DNA of 64,000 nucleotides from Chryseobacterium sp. YIM B08800 (GTDB lineage: Bacteria; Bacteroidota; Bacteroidia; Flavobacteriales; Weeksellaceae), in contig NZ_JAPDKN010000022.1 of NCBI RefSeq assembly GCF_026163565.1, positions 1-64,000 of the forward strand, in the 5' to 3' direction. Shown here in pieces: positions 9,593 to 19,912 of this stretch. The first letter of the stretch is position 1, and each line of letters opens with the position of its first letter. A program made the translations under genes and the position numbers. Below the pieces are notes generated by a model. It saw only the letters and a program-made list of their open reading frames with translations. It had not been told where the DNA came from and did no database searches.

Positions 9593-9868
9593 ATGAAGAT
9601 CTTATCTAAAGTAATTGGGGTATTTTTGATTGTTTTTTCAATCGTGTTTTACCAGGCAGCGCCTCTTCAAAGAGGTCATCATCACGGTCCTTACAAAAAG
9701 CATTATCATCGTGGCCATTACAAGCCAAAGTATAAAAAAGTAGTGTATTATAAAGCGCCAAGACATTATAAAAAACATTATTATAAACCAGTACGACCAT
9801 ATTATTCTCATAAATACAGACATCCGAGAGTTTATCATAGCAGACCGGTAATAGTCGTTAACTTATAA
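9593..9868 (+). CDS. Secreted His/Tyr/Lys-rich basic peptide
   Basis: From the ATG at 9593 (91 residues) an N-terminal hydrophobic signal (MKILSKVIGVFLIVFSIVFY) is followed by about 70 residues made largely of His, Tyr, Lys, Arg and Pro, with motifs such as GHHHGPYKKHYHRGHY and RHYKKHYYKPVRPYY. No enzyme domain is visible. Metal or polyanion binding is possible from composition alone. The TTG at 9578 would only add a few residues before the signal. A bidirectional terminator follows directly. Confidence 0.65.
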   Translation: MKILSKVIGVFLIVFSIVFYQAAPLQRGHHHGPYKKHYHRGHYKPKYKKVVYYKAPRHYKKHYYKPVRPYYSHKYRHPRVYHSRPVIVVNL

Positions 9869-9870
9869 AA

Positions 9871-9908
9871 AAAAAAGGCTGTTTCATTTTTTTGAAACAG
9901 CCTTTTTG
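9871..9908. terminator. Bidirectional terminator between convergent genes
   Basis: AAAAAGGCTGTTTCA pairs with TGAAACAGCCTTTTT across a 6-T loop, with A and T tracts on both sides, so it can end the His-rich peptide gene and the opposite DUF4286 gene. Confidence 0.9.
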
Positions 9909-9931
9909 TTTATCCTTTTGTTTAAGGTTTA

Positions 9932-10246
9932 TTAAAGATTTTTCTTCTTAGGATTTAAAGAAGTATTGAAAATCATTACATCCTGCCCGAATTTGGTTTC
10001 GATTCTTTCAGAGATGTTTAATAATTCACTTTCCATAAATTCTGTTCTTTTTTCTTCGTCATCAAAAATTAAAAGAAGATTATAGTTTTTTCCTTCGTCT
10101 ATAAAATCGCTGTGAACTTCAGATAAGATGTATTTATCAACATCCATAAGGTTTTCTGTCATTAAAACTAAAGTTTCATCCACATAATTTTCCCACTCAT
10201 CTATACTGCTTTTTATGCAGTGAAAAGTTATACTTAATACACTCAT
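9932..10246 (-). CDS. DUF4286 family protein
   Basis: The 104-residue protein matches DUF4286, a small soluble family frequent in Bacteroidota, with an N-terminal MSVLSITFHCIKSSIDEWENYV and a C-terminal KFGQDVMIFNTSLNPKKKNL. No known enzyme motif or membrane segment is visible. It is divergent from gyrA, with about 150 bases between the starts, and ends in the shared bidirectional terminator. Function is not established. Confidence 0.75.
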   Translation of the reverse strand: MSVLSITFHCIKSSIDEWENYVDETLVLMTENLMDVDKYILSEVHSDFIDEGKNYNLLLIFDDEEKRTEFMESELLNISERIETKFGQDVMIFNTSLNPKKKNL

Positions 10247-10394
10247 ATTTTAATTTTTTTTAAGATATTTTGCTTGATTTCTCAGGCAAAAATCGGTAAA
10301 AATTTTGTAACTTAGCCCGTTATTAATTATTTGAAATAAATAGTTTTCAGACCGATTTTTAAAAGTCTGATTATCATTACAATAAAACTTATAT

Positions 10395-12983
10395 ATGCAA
10401 AAAGAAGGAGAAAGATTAATTCCTATCAACATTGTTGATGAAATGAAATCATCTTACATTGATTATTCAATGTCAGTTATTGTTTCGAGAGCATTACCAG
10501 ACGTAAGAGATGGTCTTAAGCCGGTACACCGAAGAGTGCTTTATGGTATGTATGGTTTAGGGGTTTTCTCAAACAGGAAATACTTAAAGTCGGCAAGAAT
10601 TGTTGGGGATGTTTTAGGTAAATATCACCCACATGGAGATTCTTCAGTTTATGACGCAATGGTAAGAATGGCTCAGCCTTGGAGTTTACGTTATCCGCAG
10701 GTTGACGGTCAGGGTAACTTCGGTTCGATGGATGGTGATCCACCTGCAGCAATGCGTTATACCGAAGCAAGGCTTAAAAAAGTTTCAGACGAAATTTTAT
10801 CAGATCTTGATAAAGAAACGGTAGATTTTCAAAATAACTTTGACGACAGCTTGACGGAACCTAGTGTAATGCCTACAAAAATTCCAAATCTTTTGGTAAA
10901 CGGTACTTCAGGTATCGCAGTAGGTATGGCGACGAATATGGCTCCTCATAACCTTTCTGAAGCTGTAGATGCAATCTGTGCATATATTGATAATAAAGAA
11001 ATTACCATCGATGAATTGATGCAGCACATTGTAGCTCCGGATTTTCCTACAGGTGGAATTATCTATGGATATGATGGTGTAAGAGACGCTTTCCATACAG
11101 GAAGAGGAAGAGTAGTTCTTAGAGCAAAAGTAAATTTCGAGGAAGTTCACAACAGAAATGCAATTATCGTAACCGAAATACCTTATCAGGTAAACAAAGC
11201 TGAAATGATTGCCAGAACAGCCGAGTTGGTAAAAGATGAGAAAATTCCTGGAATCTATGAAATCAGAGATGAATCAGACAGAAACGGGATGCGTATCGTT
11301 TATGAACTAAAAAATGATGCGATTCCTAATGTAGTTCTGAACTTATTATATAAATATACTTCACTACAAACGTCTTTCAGTGTAAACAATATCGCTTTGG
11401 TACACGGAAGACCGGAGCAGTTGAATTTAAAAGACATTATTCATCATTTTGTTGAGCACAGACATGTGGTGATTGTAAGAAGAACTGAATACGAGCTTAG
11501 AAAAGCAAGAGAAAGAGCGCACATTCTTGAAGGTTTCATGAAAGTGATTGGTTCTCAGGCTTCTTTAGATAAAGCAATTTCAATTATTCGTCACAGTGCC
11601 AATCCACAGGCTGCGAAAGAAGGTTTGATTGAAGCATTTGAATTATCAGAAATTCAGGCGCAGGCAATTCTTGATCTTCGTTTGGCTCGTCTTACAGGAA
11701 TGGAGCTTGATAAGATCCGTGACGAGTACGATGCTATTATGAAAGAGATTAATAATTTAGAAGATATTTTGGCTAATGAACCAAGAAGATTCCAAATTAT
11801 TAAGGATGAATTAATTGAAGTAAAAGAAAAATACGGCGACGAAAGAAGAACAGAAATCGATTATTCTGGAGGTGAAATGTCTATTGAAGATATTATCCCG
11901 AACGAAGCAGTTGTTCTTACCATTTCTCATGCAGGATACGTGAAGAGAACGTTGCTTTCTGAATACAAAATCCAAAGTAGAGGTGGTGTTGGTAATAAAG
12001 CGGCTACAACGAGAGATTCAGATTTCTTAGAGTATATCGTTTCTGCGACTAATCACCAATATATGTTGTTCTTTACAGAAAAAGGTAAATGTTATTGGTT
12101 AAGAGTATTTGAAATTCCTGAAGGTTCTAAAACTGCAAAAGGAAGAGCGGTACAAAACTTAATCAACATCGAACCAGATGATAAGATTAAAGCATACATC
12201 AGAACTAATGATTTGAAAGATGTAGACTACATCAATCAAATGAGCGTGGTAATGATTACTAAAAATGGTACAATTAAGAAAACTTCTTTGGAAGCTTATT
12301 CAAGACCAAGAGTAAATGGTATTAATGCTATTGAAATCAGAGAAAACGATCAGTTATTAAGTGCTTATCTTACCAATGGCGAATCTCAGATTATGATTGC
12401 TACCAAAAACGGTAAATGTATCCGTTTCCCTGAAGAAAAAGTAAGAGAAGTTGGTAGAGGATCTATCGGAGTTCGTGGTATTACGATGGAAGAAAACGAT
12501 GAGGTTATTGGTATGATTGTTGTCAACGATTTGGAAAATGATACCGTTCTTGTAGTTTCTGAAAAAGGATATGGTAAAAGAACCGCAGTTGAAGACTACA
12601 GAATTACCAACAGAGGTGGAAAAGGAGTTATTACTTTAAATATCACTGAAAAAACAGGTAATCTTATTGCTATTCAAAATGTTACGGATGAAGATGGATT
12701 GATGATTATCAATAAATCTGGAGTTGCTATCAGAATGAATATGAATGAAATGCGTGTGATGGGTAGAAACACTCAGGGTGTAAGAATGATCAATCTTAAA
12801 AAGAATGATGAGATTGCAGCTATCGCAAAAGTATCAATGGATAAGGATGTAGAAGAGGAAGGTATTGAAGGTGAAGAATCTGAAGAAAATATTTCAACGG
12901 AAGAAAATGCTTCACCAAAAGCAGAAAATAACACAGAAGAAAACCCGACTGATGAAACTGAAAATTCAGATTCTGAAGAATAA
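10395..12983 (+). CDS. gyrA: DNA gyrase subunit A
   Basis: The 862-residue protein has the N-terminal winged-helix and breakage-reunion domain (catalytic Tyr122 in RYTE), then the six-bladed beta-propeller with the GyrA box QSRGGVGNK-type segment. Numbering matches E. coli: Ser83 and Asp87 in HGDSSVYD are wild type, so the classic quinolone-resistance substitutions are absent. An acidic tail of about 40 residues (Glu/Asp/Asn-rich) follows the propeller. A TPR gene starts 28 bases downstream, likely on the same transcript. Confidence 0.97.
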   Translation: MQKEGERLIPINIVDEMKSSYIDYSMSVIVSRALPDVRDGLKPVHRRVLYGMYGLGVFSNRKYLKSARIVGDVLGKYHPHGDSSVYDAMVRMAQPWSLRYPQVDGQGNFGSMDGDPPAAMRYTEARLKKVSDEILSDLDKETVDFQNNFDDSLTEPSVMPTKIPNLLVNGTSGIAVGMATNMAPHNLSEAVDAICAYIDNKEITIDELMQHIVAPDFPTGGIIYGYDGVRDAFHTGRGRVVLRAKVNFEEVHNRNAIIVTEIPYQVNKAEMIARTAELVKDEKIPGIYEIRDESDRNGMRIVYELKNDAIPNVVLNLLYKYTSLQTSFSVNNIALVHGRPEQLNLKDIIHHFVEHRHVVIVRRTEYELRKARERAHILEGFMKVIGSQASLDKAISIIRHSANPQAAKEGLIEAFELSEIQAQAILDLRLARLTGMELDKIRDEYDAIMKEINNLEDILANEPRRFQIIKDELIEVKEKYGDERRTEIDYSGGEMSIEDIIPNEAVVLTISHAGYVKRTLLSEYKIQSRGGVGNKAATTRDSDFLEYIVSATNHQYMLFFTEKGKCYWLRVFEIPEGSKTAKGRAVQNLINIEPDDKIKAYIRTNDLKDVDYINQMSVVMITKNGTIKKTSLEAYSRPRVNGINAIEIRENDQLLSAYLTNGESQIMIATKNGKCIRFPEEKVREVGRGSIGVRGITMEENDEVIGMIVVNDLENDTVLVVSEKGYGKRTAVEDYRITNRGGKGVITLNITEKTGNLIAIQNVTDEDGLMIINKSGVAIRMNMNEMRVMGRNTQGVRMINLKKNDEIAAIAKVSMDKDVEEEGIEGEESEENISTEENASPKAENNTEENPTDETENSDSEE

Positions 12984-13011
12984 TATAAAAATATAATTAA
13001 AATTCTTATTT

Positions 13012-14061
13012 ATGAAAAAGCTAATTTTAGGTATAGCAATCGTTTCTTCGGTTTTTGCTTTCGGGCAGAAGGAAGAGAAAAAAGATGTAAATGCTCAAGT
13101 TCAAGCTACTAATAAAGCGGCGATGGATGCATATAATGCAAAAAATTATACGGTTGCAGGACCAAAGTTCTTAGAACTTTATGATTTATTAAAAACAAAC
13201 GGTCAGGATGATAAAACTTACAAGTATTATGCTGGTTTGAGTTATGCTTTAGCAAACAACTTAGATGAGTCTATAAAAATTTATACTGATTTAATTAATT
13301 CTGGCTATACAGGAGTTCAGACAACTTATACGGCAAAAGAAAATAAGACCGGACAAGTTTCGGCTTATGATAAGGCAACTTGGGAGCTTTTGAAGAAAAG
13401 CTCTAAAGATTATTCTGATTTCAAAACTGAGCAATCTAAAAGTGTTGAACCAGATTTATATGAAACTTTATCAACATTGCTTTTAAATGCAAAGAAAAAT
13501 GATGAAGCTTTGGCAATAATTGAAAAAGGTTTAGCAAAATTTCCTAATAGTGCTAAACTAAAAGAATATCATGGTTCTGCTTTGTATGCAACAGGTAAGA
13601 CCGATCAGTTTATGGTAAATCTTAAGGAGCAATTAGCAAAAAATCCTAATGATGCTACGAATTGGTATAACTTAGGAGTTTTGCAGTCAAAAAATCCCGC
13701 CACAGAAGCTGATGCAATTGTTTCATTTAATAAAGCAGTTGAGCTTGCTGGTACTGATGTTAAATTGAAGGATAACGCTTATCAAAACCTAGTATACACT
13801 GCTATTGGTGACGATTCTAAAGCTGTTGAAGCAATCAATGCAATTAGAAAATCAGATCCAGATAAAGCTACAACATTAATTGAAGCAAGAAAGGAGAGAT
13901 TTAATAAAGCTTTGCCTTATGCTGAAAAATGGTATCAGGTAAGTCCTAACAATATTGATTCTGTTACTATCTTAAAAGATATTTACGCAATGTTAAAAAA
14001 TCAGGCAAAAGTAGCTGAGTTAAAAGCTAAAGAAGCTGAACTTCAAGCTAAAGCTAAATAA
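13012..14061 (+). CDS. Secreted TPR-repeat protein
   Basis: The 349-residue protein has a signal peptide (MKKLILGIAIVSSVFAFG) followed by tetratricopeptide-like helical repeats, for example ALAIIEKGLAKFPNSAKLKEYHGSALYATG and NPNDATNWYNLGVLQSKNPATEADAIVSFNKAVELA. It ends in a Lys/Ala/Glu-rich helix (VAELKAKEAELQAKAK). TPRs mediate protein contacts; a periplasmic scaffold role is inferred. It follows gyrA by 28 bases and ends at a terminator. Confidence 0.8.
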   Translation: MKKLILGIAIVSSVFAFGQKEEKKDVNAQVQATNKAAMDAYNAKNYTVAGPKFLELYDLLKTNGQDDKTYKYYAGLSYALANNLDESIKIYTDLINSGYTGVQTTYTAKENKTGQVSAYDKATWELLKKSSKDYSDFKTEQSKSVEPDLYETLSTLLLNAKKNDEALAIIEKGLAKFPNSAKLKEYHGSALYATGKTDQFMVNLKEQLAKNPNDATNWYNLGVLQSKNPATEADAIVSFNKAVELAGTDVKLKDNAYQNLVYTAIGDDSKAVEAINAIRKSDPDKATTLIEARKERFNKALPYAEKWYQVSPNNIDSVTILKDIYAMLKNQAKVAELKAKEAELQAKAK

Positions 14062-14086
14062 TCTAAAAGATAAGATTTATAATAAA

Positions 14087-14117
14087 GAAAATCGTCTCAT
14101 TTTGAGGCGATTTTTTG
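14087..14117 (+). terminator. Terminator of the gyrA-TPR unit
   Basis: AAATCGTCTCA pairs with TGAGGCGATTT (one G-T pair) across TTT and is followed by TTTTTG. Confidence 0.85.
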
Positions 14118-14160
14118 TTTTGATTATTGAGCTTACTTAAATTTTATTTAAAAATAGAAT

Positions 14161-14214
14161 TGCCACGAATACACGAATGTATTTTTCATAAATATAATTC
14201 GTGCATTCGTGGCA
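14161..14214. repeat. TGCCACGAAT palindromic repeat, copy 1
   Basis: TGCCACGAATACACGAAT at 14161-14178 is inverted, with one change, at 14197-14214 (ATTCGTGCATTCGTGGCA), with an AT-rich loop. Four further copies lie at 22171, 34546, 36278 and 60547, all between genes. Confidence 0.9.
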
Positions 14215-14283
14215 GCTAAAAAAATCAGCTTCATCTGCAAAATCTGCGAGAGAATGAATTTATGCTAGTTGAAGTTCTGAATT

Positions 14284-14940
14284 TTAAACATTACTTTTCT
14301 CAGCAAAACAGAAAATATTTCCAAGTTTAATGCTCGAATAACCATTACTTTTTATTTTAGAAGAATTAATCATTGCTTTAGCTAAAATGTCGGTTGGCAA
14401 AGGTTTTTGGCTTTCAAAAAGACCCAATGTATTAGCGAATTTTATAATTCTGCTTCCCAAAACTTCACCTGTTCTTTCAGAATCTTTTCTTTCGAGCATT
14501 CCGGGTTTGAAAATAGTAATTTTATTAAAATGAAGTTTTTTTACGGCTTCTTCAAGCTCGCCTTTCATTTTAGAGTAAAATATTTTTGATTTAGGATTAG
14601 CTCCATAAGCCGAAACCAGAATATAATCATCCACATTATTTTCTTTTGCAGCTTTTGCAAACTGATATTGATAATCGAAATCAACTTTTCTCTGGGCATC
14701 CTTGCTTCCGGCATCTTTAAGTGTGGTTCCGAGACAAGAAAATGCAACATCGCCTTTCACAAGATTTTTCCAGTCTTCATATTTTTCAAAATCTACCACA
14801 TGAGTTTTTAATTTTTCATTGGTGATGGATAATGGCTTTCTTACAAAAACATTCACTTCCTCAAAATCGTTATCCTGTAACAATTGATTTACCAAATCTT
14901 TTCCTGTAGCACCTGTAGCACCGATTACTAAAGCTTTCAT
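14284..14940 (-). CDS. NAD(P)-binding Rossmann oxidoreductase, NmrA/HTATIP2-like
   Basis: The 218-residue protein starts with the Rossmann motif MKALVIGATGATGKDLVNQL and contains VAFSCLGTT, an ILVSAYGAN strand and YSKMKGELE (a YxxxK-like pair), the layout of short atypical SDR proteins such as HTATIP2/NmrA-like. The substrate is not evident. It lies alone on the minus strand, converging with the gyrA unit; the palindromic repeat copy 1 is between them. The start is ATG at 14940. Confidence 0.8.
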   Translation of the reverse strand: MKALVIGATGATGKDLVNQLLQDNDFEEVNVFVRKPLSITNEKLKTHVVDFEKYEDWKNLVKGDVAFSCLGTTLKDAGSKDAQRKVDFDYQYQFAKAAKENNVDDYILVSAYGANPKSKIFYSKMKGELEEAVKKLHFNKITIFKPGMLERKDSERTGEVLGSRIIKFANTLGLFESQKPLPTDILAKAMINSSKIKSNGYSSIKLGNIFCFAEKSNV

Positions 14941-15006
14941 AATAAATAGTTTTGCGTGATGATCAATTCCTTTTTTAAATTTACTAAATTTGAGGTAATT
15001 ATTTAA

Positions 15007-15065
15007 GATAAAAGATAAAAGATAAAAGATAAAAGATAAAAGATAAAAGATAAAAGATAAAAGAT
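15007..15065. repeat. Tandem repeat (GATAAAA)8
   Basis: Eight perfect 7-base copies run from 15007 to 15062, followed by a partial copy. They lie between divergent genes at 14940 and 15169, in a stretch of simple AT sequence that also contains TTATGATTTATGATT runs. Confidence 0.95.
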
Positions 15066-15168
15066 CTTTCAGTTAAATTAAAATATCAATTATCATTTAT
15101 GATTTATGATTTATGATTAATCATTTATCAATCATTATTCATTACCAATTACTTATTACCCATACGAA

Positions 15169-15522
15169 ATGGATGCCAACGAAATTTTAGATTATTGTCT
15201 TGCAAAAAAAGGAGTGACAGAAAGTTTTCCGTTCGATAACGAAACTTTAGTTTTAAAAGTAGGAATCAAAATTTTTCTGTTGATGTCTTTAGAAAGACAA
15301 CCTTTAAGCATCAATGTAAAAACAGATCCTGAATGGAGCGAAGAACTTCGTGAGCAACATCCACAGATTACAGGTGCATTTCACATGAACAAAACCCACT
15401 GGAATTCTGTTTCTTTAGATGGTTTGAAAAGAGATTTAGTTTTAAAAATGATAGATCAGTCGTATGATTTGGTTTTTAAATCGTTGACAAAAAAAGCAAA
15501 AGAAGAAATTGAAAATTCTTAA
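15169..15522 (+). CDS. MmcQ/YjbR family protein
   Basis: The 117-residue protein shows the MmcQ/YjbR pattern: MDANEILDYCLAKKGVTESFPF at the N-terminus, then KVGIKIFLLMSLE, INVKTDPEWSEELR, and the conserved HMNKTHWNSVSLDG segment near residues 71-84. This is a compact fold related to double-wing DNA-binding proteins; the cellular role is not established. The following 48-residue membrane peptide gene is 18 bases away. Confidence 0.85.
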   Translation: MDANEILDYCLAKKGVTESFPFDNETLVLKVGIKIFLLMSLERQPLSINVKTDPEWSEELREQHPQITGAFHMNKTHWNSVSLDGLKRDLVLKMIDQSYDLVFKSLTKKAKEEIENS

Positions 15523-15540
15523 GTAAATTAATAAAACAAA

Positions 15541-15687
15541 ATGGCGAAAAAAATAGGTCTAACAATCTTTGCTTTTATCCTCGGATTTATTGTTTTCAGA
15601 TATTGTGCAAAATTTGAATTGAATGAAAGTTTAATTATTTCTTTAGGAACTGCTGTTTTAAGCTTTTTGATTCCTAAGAAGATTTAA
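15541..15687 (+). CDS. Small membrane protein, 48 residues
   Basis: The ATG at 15541 opens a peptide with two hydrophobic segments (GLTIFAFILGFIVFRYC and LIISLGTAVLSFLIP) and a short basic end KKI. It follows the MmcQ-like gene by 18 bases with the same orientation. Small inner-membrane peptides like this are typical but unassigned. It ends 16 bases before the ribF stop on the other strand. Confidence 0.6.
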   Translation: MAKKIGLTIFAFILGFIVFRYCAKFELNESLIISLGTAVLSFLIPKKI

Positions 15688-15703
15688 TGAATAATAGATT
15701 TTA

Positions 15704-16624
15704 CTAAAAACTAAAATTCTCAGTCAATCTTTTATCTTCATCCAACCTTTCGATCAATTTTTCTAACCCCTCAAATTTAATTTCCTCATGAAGAAAATCT
15801 CTGAATTTCACGGTGATTTTTTGATCATAAATATCTCCTTCAAAATCAAGAATATAAACTTCAACGGTTAATTTTTCGCCGTTTACAGTAGGATTTGTTC
15901 CCACACTCAACATTCCTTTGTATTGTTGGTTATTTAGAAAAACTTCAACAATATAAGCACCTTTTTTCGGAAGTAATTTTAGATTTTCAGTTTCTATATT
16001 GGCGGTTGGATAACCGATCGTTCTGCCTAGTTTCTTCCCATGCACAACCGTTCCGGAAACAGAGTAAGAGTAACCCAGCATTTCGTTGGCTTCTAAAATA
16101 TTTCCTGCCAATAAAGCATTTCTGATTTTTGTAGAACTGATATTGTTTTCGTGGATGTTAATAGCCTCCATTTGCTCTACCTCAAAATCTAACTCTTTAG
16201 ATAGTTTTTGAAGCAATTCAAAATTTCCGCTTTTATTTTTACCGAAAGAATGGTCGTAACCTATGATTAAATATTTTACATTTAATTTCTCAATTAAAAT
16301 CTGACGCACAAATTCTTCACCGGTCAAGTTTCTAAATTCGTCATCAAATTCTTTTAAAAACAAATTATTGATGCCATATTTTTCCATCAGTAAAGTTTTT
16401 TCATCCAAAGTATTAAGAAGTTTTAAATCTTCATTTGGATTAAAAACAAATCTCGGATGCGGCCAGAAAGTAAGGATTGCAGTTTCCAGATGATGGGCAG
16501 AACCCACTTTTTTCAGCTCATCGATGATACATTTATGGCCAAGATGAACTCCGTCAAACATTCCCAATGATAACGCCAGAGGCTTTTGAGAGGGATAATC
16601 ACTAAAATTTCTGAAAACTTTCAA
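15704..16624 (-). CDS. ribF: Bifunctional riboflavin kinase / FAD synthetase RibF
   Basis: The 306-residue protein has the FAD synthetase nucleotidyltransferase domain (LSLGMFDGVHLGHK, about 19-32; YDHSFGKNKSG, near 123) followed by the riboflavin kinase domain (GTVVHGKKLGRTIGYPTANIE). It converts riboflavin to FMN and FAD in the cytoplasm. The frame opens with TTG at 16624; no upstream ATG exists in frame, and the TATATTTG -7 box 20 bases upstream supports this start. Length matches the family. Confidence 0.95.
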   Translation of the reverse strand: MKVFRNFSDYPSQKPLALSLGMFDGVHLGHKCIIDELKKVGSAHHLETAILTFWPHPRFVFNPNEDLKLLNTLDEKTLLMEKYGINNLFLKEFDDEFRNLTGEEFVRQILIEKLNVKYLIIGYDHSFGKNKSGNFELLQKLSKELDFEVEQMEAINIHENNISSTKIRNALLAGNILEANEMLGYSYSVSGTVVHGKKLGRTIGYPTANIETENLKLLPKKGAYIVEVFLNNQQYKGMLSVGTNPTVNGEKLTVEVYILDFEGDIYDQKITVKFRDFLHEEIKFEGLEKLIERLDEDKRLTENFSF

Positions 16625-16643
16625 GATGAAAAAATTTTGACTG

Positions 16644-16651
16644 CAAATATA
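16644..16651 (-). promoter_or_regulatory. Putative -7 box of ribF
   Basis: On the minus strand the sequence reads TATATTTG, a fit to TAnnTTTG, about 20 bases before the TTG start. Confidence 0.6.
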
Positions 16652-16816
16652 GTTATAATGTACTTATTAATGTAACAATTTACCAATGTAATAAGCTAAC
16701 ATTAAAAATAGACACTTTATTGAGTCATTTATTGGTAATTTGCCAGATTGTTATATTGCTAAATTGTTAAAAAAAGCATGATAAAAATCTTTTTTTTAGC
16801 AATTGCAGGTTTGTGA

Positions 16817-18361
<1,545 letters not shown>

Positions 18362-18406
18362 TTAGACATAAAGATATTAGATACCAGACATGAGACTTTA
18401 AAGTTG

Positions 18407-18427
18407 TCTGAAATCTGAAATCTGAAA
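18407..18427. repeat. Tandem repeat (TCTGAAA)3
   Basis: Three perfect 7-base copies lie in the atpD-atpC gap (18362-18446), before the atpC start. Confidence 0.8.
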
Positions 18428-18446
18428 TCTTCAAATCTAAATTAAA

Positions 18447-18731
18447 ATGAATATAAAAATTTTAACACCAGAATACGTAGTTTTTGAAGGAGAAGTAGAC
18501 TCAGTATTGTTGCCTGGAAAAAATGGTGAATTTCACCTGATGAAAAACCACGCAGGAATTGTTTCTTCATTATCAAACGGTAAAGTAAAGCTGTTTACAA
18601 AATCTGTAGATGAAGCTTACGCTAAAAACTTTACCAAAGAAAATGAAAATCAAAACGAAGTTTTTACGTATCCTATAAAAAGCGGTGTTGTAGAATTTAA
18701 TCATGATAAAGGAATTATCCTTTGCGAATAA
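18447..18731 (+). CDS. atpC: F1Fo ATP synthase subunit epsilon
   Basis: The 94-residue protein covers only the N-terminal beta-sandwich of epsilon (MNIKILTPEYVVFEGEVDSVLLPGKNGEFHLMKNHAGIVSSL), lacking the C-terminal helical hairpin of E. coli epsilon (about 138 residues). Short epsilon subunits are the rule in this phylum. It links gamma to the c-ring and lies in the atpDC transcript. Confidence 0.95.
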   Translation: MNIKILTPEYVVFEGEVDSVLLPGKNGEFHLMKNHAGIVSSLSNGKVKLFTKSVDEAYAKNFTKENENQNEVFTYPIKSGVVEFNHDKGIILCE

Positions 18732-18757
18732 TTAAAATCGAAGCTAAATATATTTTC

Positions 18758-18788
18758 AAAAAAGTGTAACTTTGGTTACACTTTTTTT
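18758..18788 (+). terminator. Terminator of atpDC
   Basis: AAAGTGTAAC pairs with GTTACACTTT across a 4-base loop, then a T run. It also overlaps the upstream GTG at 18772 that could be mistaken for the next gene's start. Confidence 0.9.
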
Positions 18789-18810
18789 ATGCTTTGTAAA
18801 ATCTGATTTT

Positions 18811-19641
18811 ATGAAACAAAGTTTAATCATGTTCTTTACAGTTTTGGGCTTCATTCTAAATGCTCAGATTATTAAAACGAAAAGAGGCATTGTAAGTTTA
18901 GACGGAATTCATGTTGCGAAAATATCAAGCAAATCTGGAGAATATACTTTTATGGATTTGAAGGAAACTCCTATCTTCACGATGGAGTTTGTAGATAAGA
19001 GTGTAGTAGATTCTGTACGAGATAGTTATGTGAAGTTGAATCGTGTTTATAACCGCGAAAAAACTTTAGATATGGATTATATTTCTCCATCCGCATTTTC
19101 TGGTGACGAAAAATCTGCAGTTTATACATGTATTAAAGGTTTAAAAATTATCGATGAAAGAGGAATCAACGTAAAAAACTTGGATGAACTTTTCAAAAAC
19201 ATGCCGAAACGAAAGCTTGATACCAAAACAAAAGAAGCTTATACCATAAGATCTAAAATCGACAGATTAAATATTACCGTTAATAATGTAGGTGAAATTT
19301 TAAGTAATGGTGTTCCGGTTGGATATTTCACTAATTTACCTGTAAGTTTTGGCTCTGATGACACGATTTCAGATAAAACATTTATTGATATCGAGATGTA
19401 TGATGCTAAAAGTAAGTTGGTTGGGCGATATAGTACAACAACGAAAAGAATTACTACAGCAGGTGGAAAAATTTTTACTTTATATAGGGAAATGTCGGGT
19501 CGGGCTTCTATTCTGAAATTTCCTACTTACAAAGCACTTGCTGAAAGAATGGCGATTTTAGATCCTAATTTTATTAAAATTAGAGAAAAAGTAGAAGTTG
19601 GGGAAGTGATAAAAGACGGAGTTGAAAAGGATAAAAAATAA
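18811..19641 (+). CDS. Secreted protein of unknown function
   Basis: From the ATG at 18811 the 276-residue protein has a signal peptide (MKQSLIMFFTVLGFILNAQ). The mature part begins with a beta-rich region (KTKRGIVSLDGIHVAKISSK) and ends in a Lys/Glu/Val tail. No known domain was recognised. The start upstream at 18772 was rejected because it lies inside the atpDC terminator. A terminator follows at 19671. Confidence 0.65.
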   Translation: MKQSLIMFFTVLGFILNAQIIKTKRGIVSLDGIHVAKISSKSGEYTFMDLKETPIFTMEFVDKSVVDSVRDSYVKLNRVYNREKTLDMDYISPSAFSGDEKSAVYTCIKGLKIIDERGINVKNLDELFKNMPKRKLDTKTKEAYTIRSKIDRLNITVNNVGEILSNGVPVGYFTNLPVSFGSDDTISDKTFIDIEMYDAKSKLVGRYSTTTKRITTAGGKIFTLYREMSGRASILKFPTYKALAERMAILDPNFIKIREKVEVGEVIKDGVEKDKK

Positions 19642-19670
19642 ATCTCTATAATTTAAAAAATTCAATAGGA

Positions 19671-19690
19671 ACGGGTTTTAACCCGTTTTT
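19671..19690 (+). terminator. Terminator hairpin
   Basis: AACGGGTT, loop TTA, AACCCGTT, then T run. Confidence 0.8.
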
Positions 19691-19730
19691 TAATAGAAAA
19701 CAATTGCATTGGCTTTAGCCAAAACATATA

Positions 19731-19766
19731 AATCCTGAAAACTTACTTTTCAGGATTAGTTTTTTT
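19731..19766 (+). terminator. Second terminator-like hairpin
   Basis: AATCCTGAAAA pairs with TTTTCAGGATT across a short loop and is followed by AGTTTTTTT. With the hairpin at 19671 it gives strong closure between the genes at 19641 and 22108. Confidence 0.7.
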
Positions 19767-19769
19767 AAG

Positions 19770-19840
19770 TTTGTCATTCCGTAGAATCTAAACTTAAATT
19801 TTTAAAATATTGTTTGCTGAGACTCCTACGGAGTGACAAA
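19770..19840. repeat. Dispersed TTTGTCATT element, copy 1
   Basis: TTTGTCATTCCGTAG at the left is inverted as CTACGGAGTGACAAA at the right. Related copies occur at 36954-37049 (complete) and inside a gene at 21246-21276. Confidence 0.75.
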
Positions 19841-19912
19841 TTTGATATAATTGAATGAAATTTTGCGTTAAATAGAATTTAAAAAATAATGCTTTAAGTA
19901 TAAGTTTGCAAT

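Noticed and set aside
10626-10656. Quinolone resistance in gyrA
   Set aside because: Ser83 and Asp87 in HGDSSVYD are the sensitive wild-type residues.
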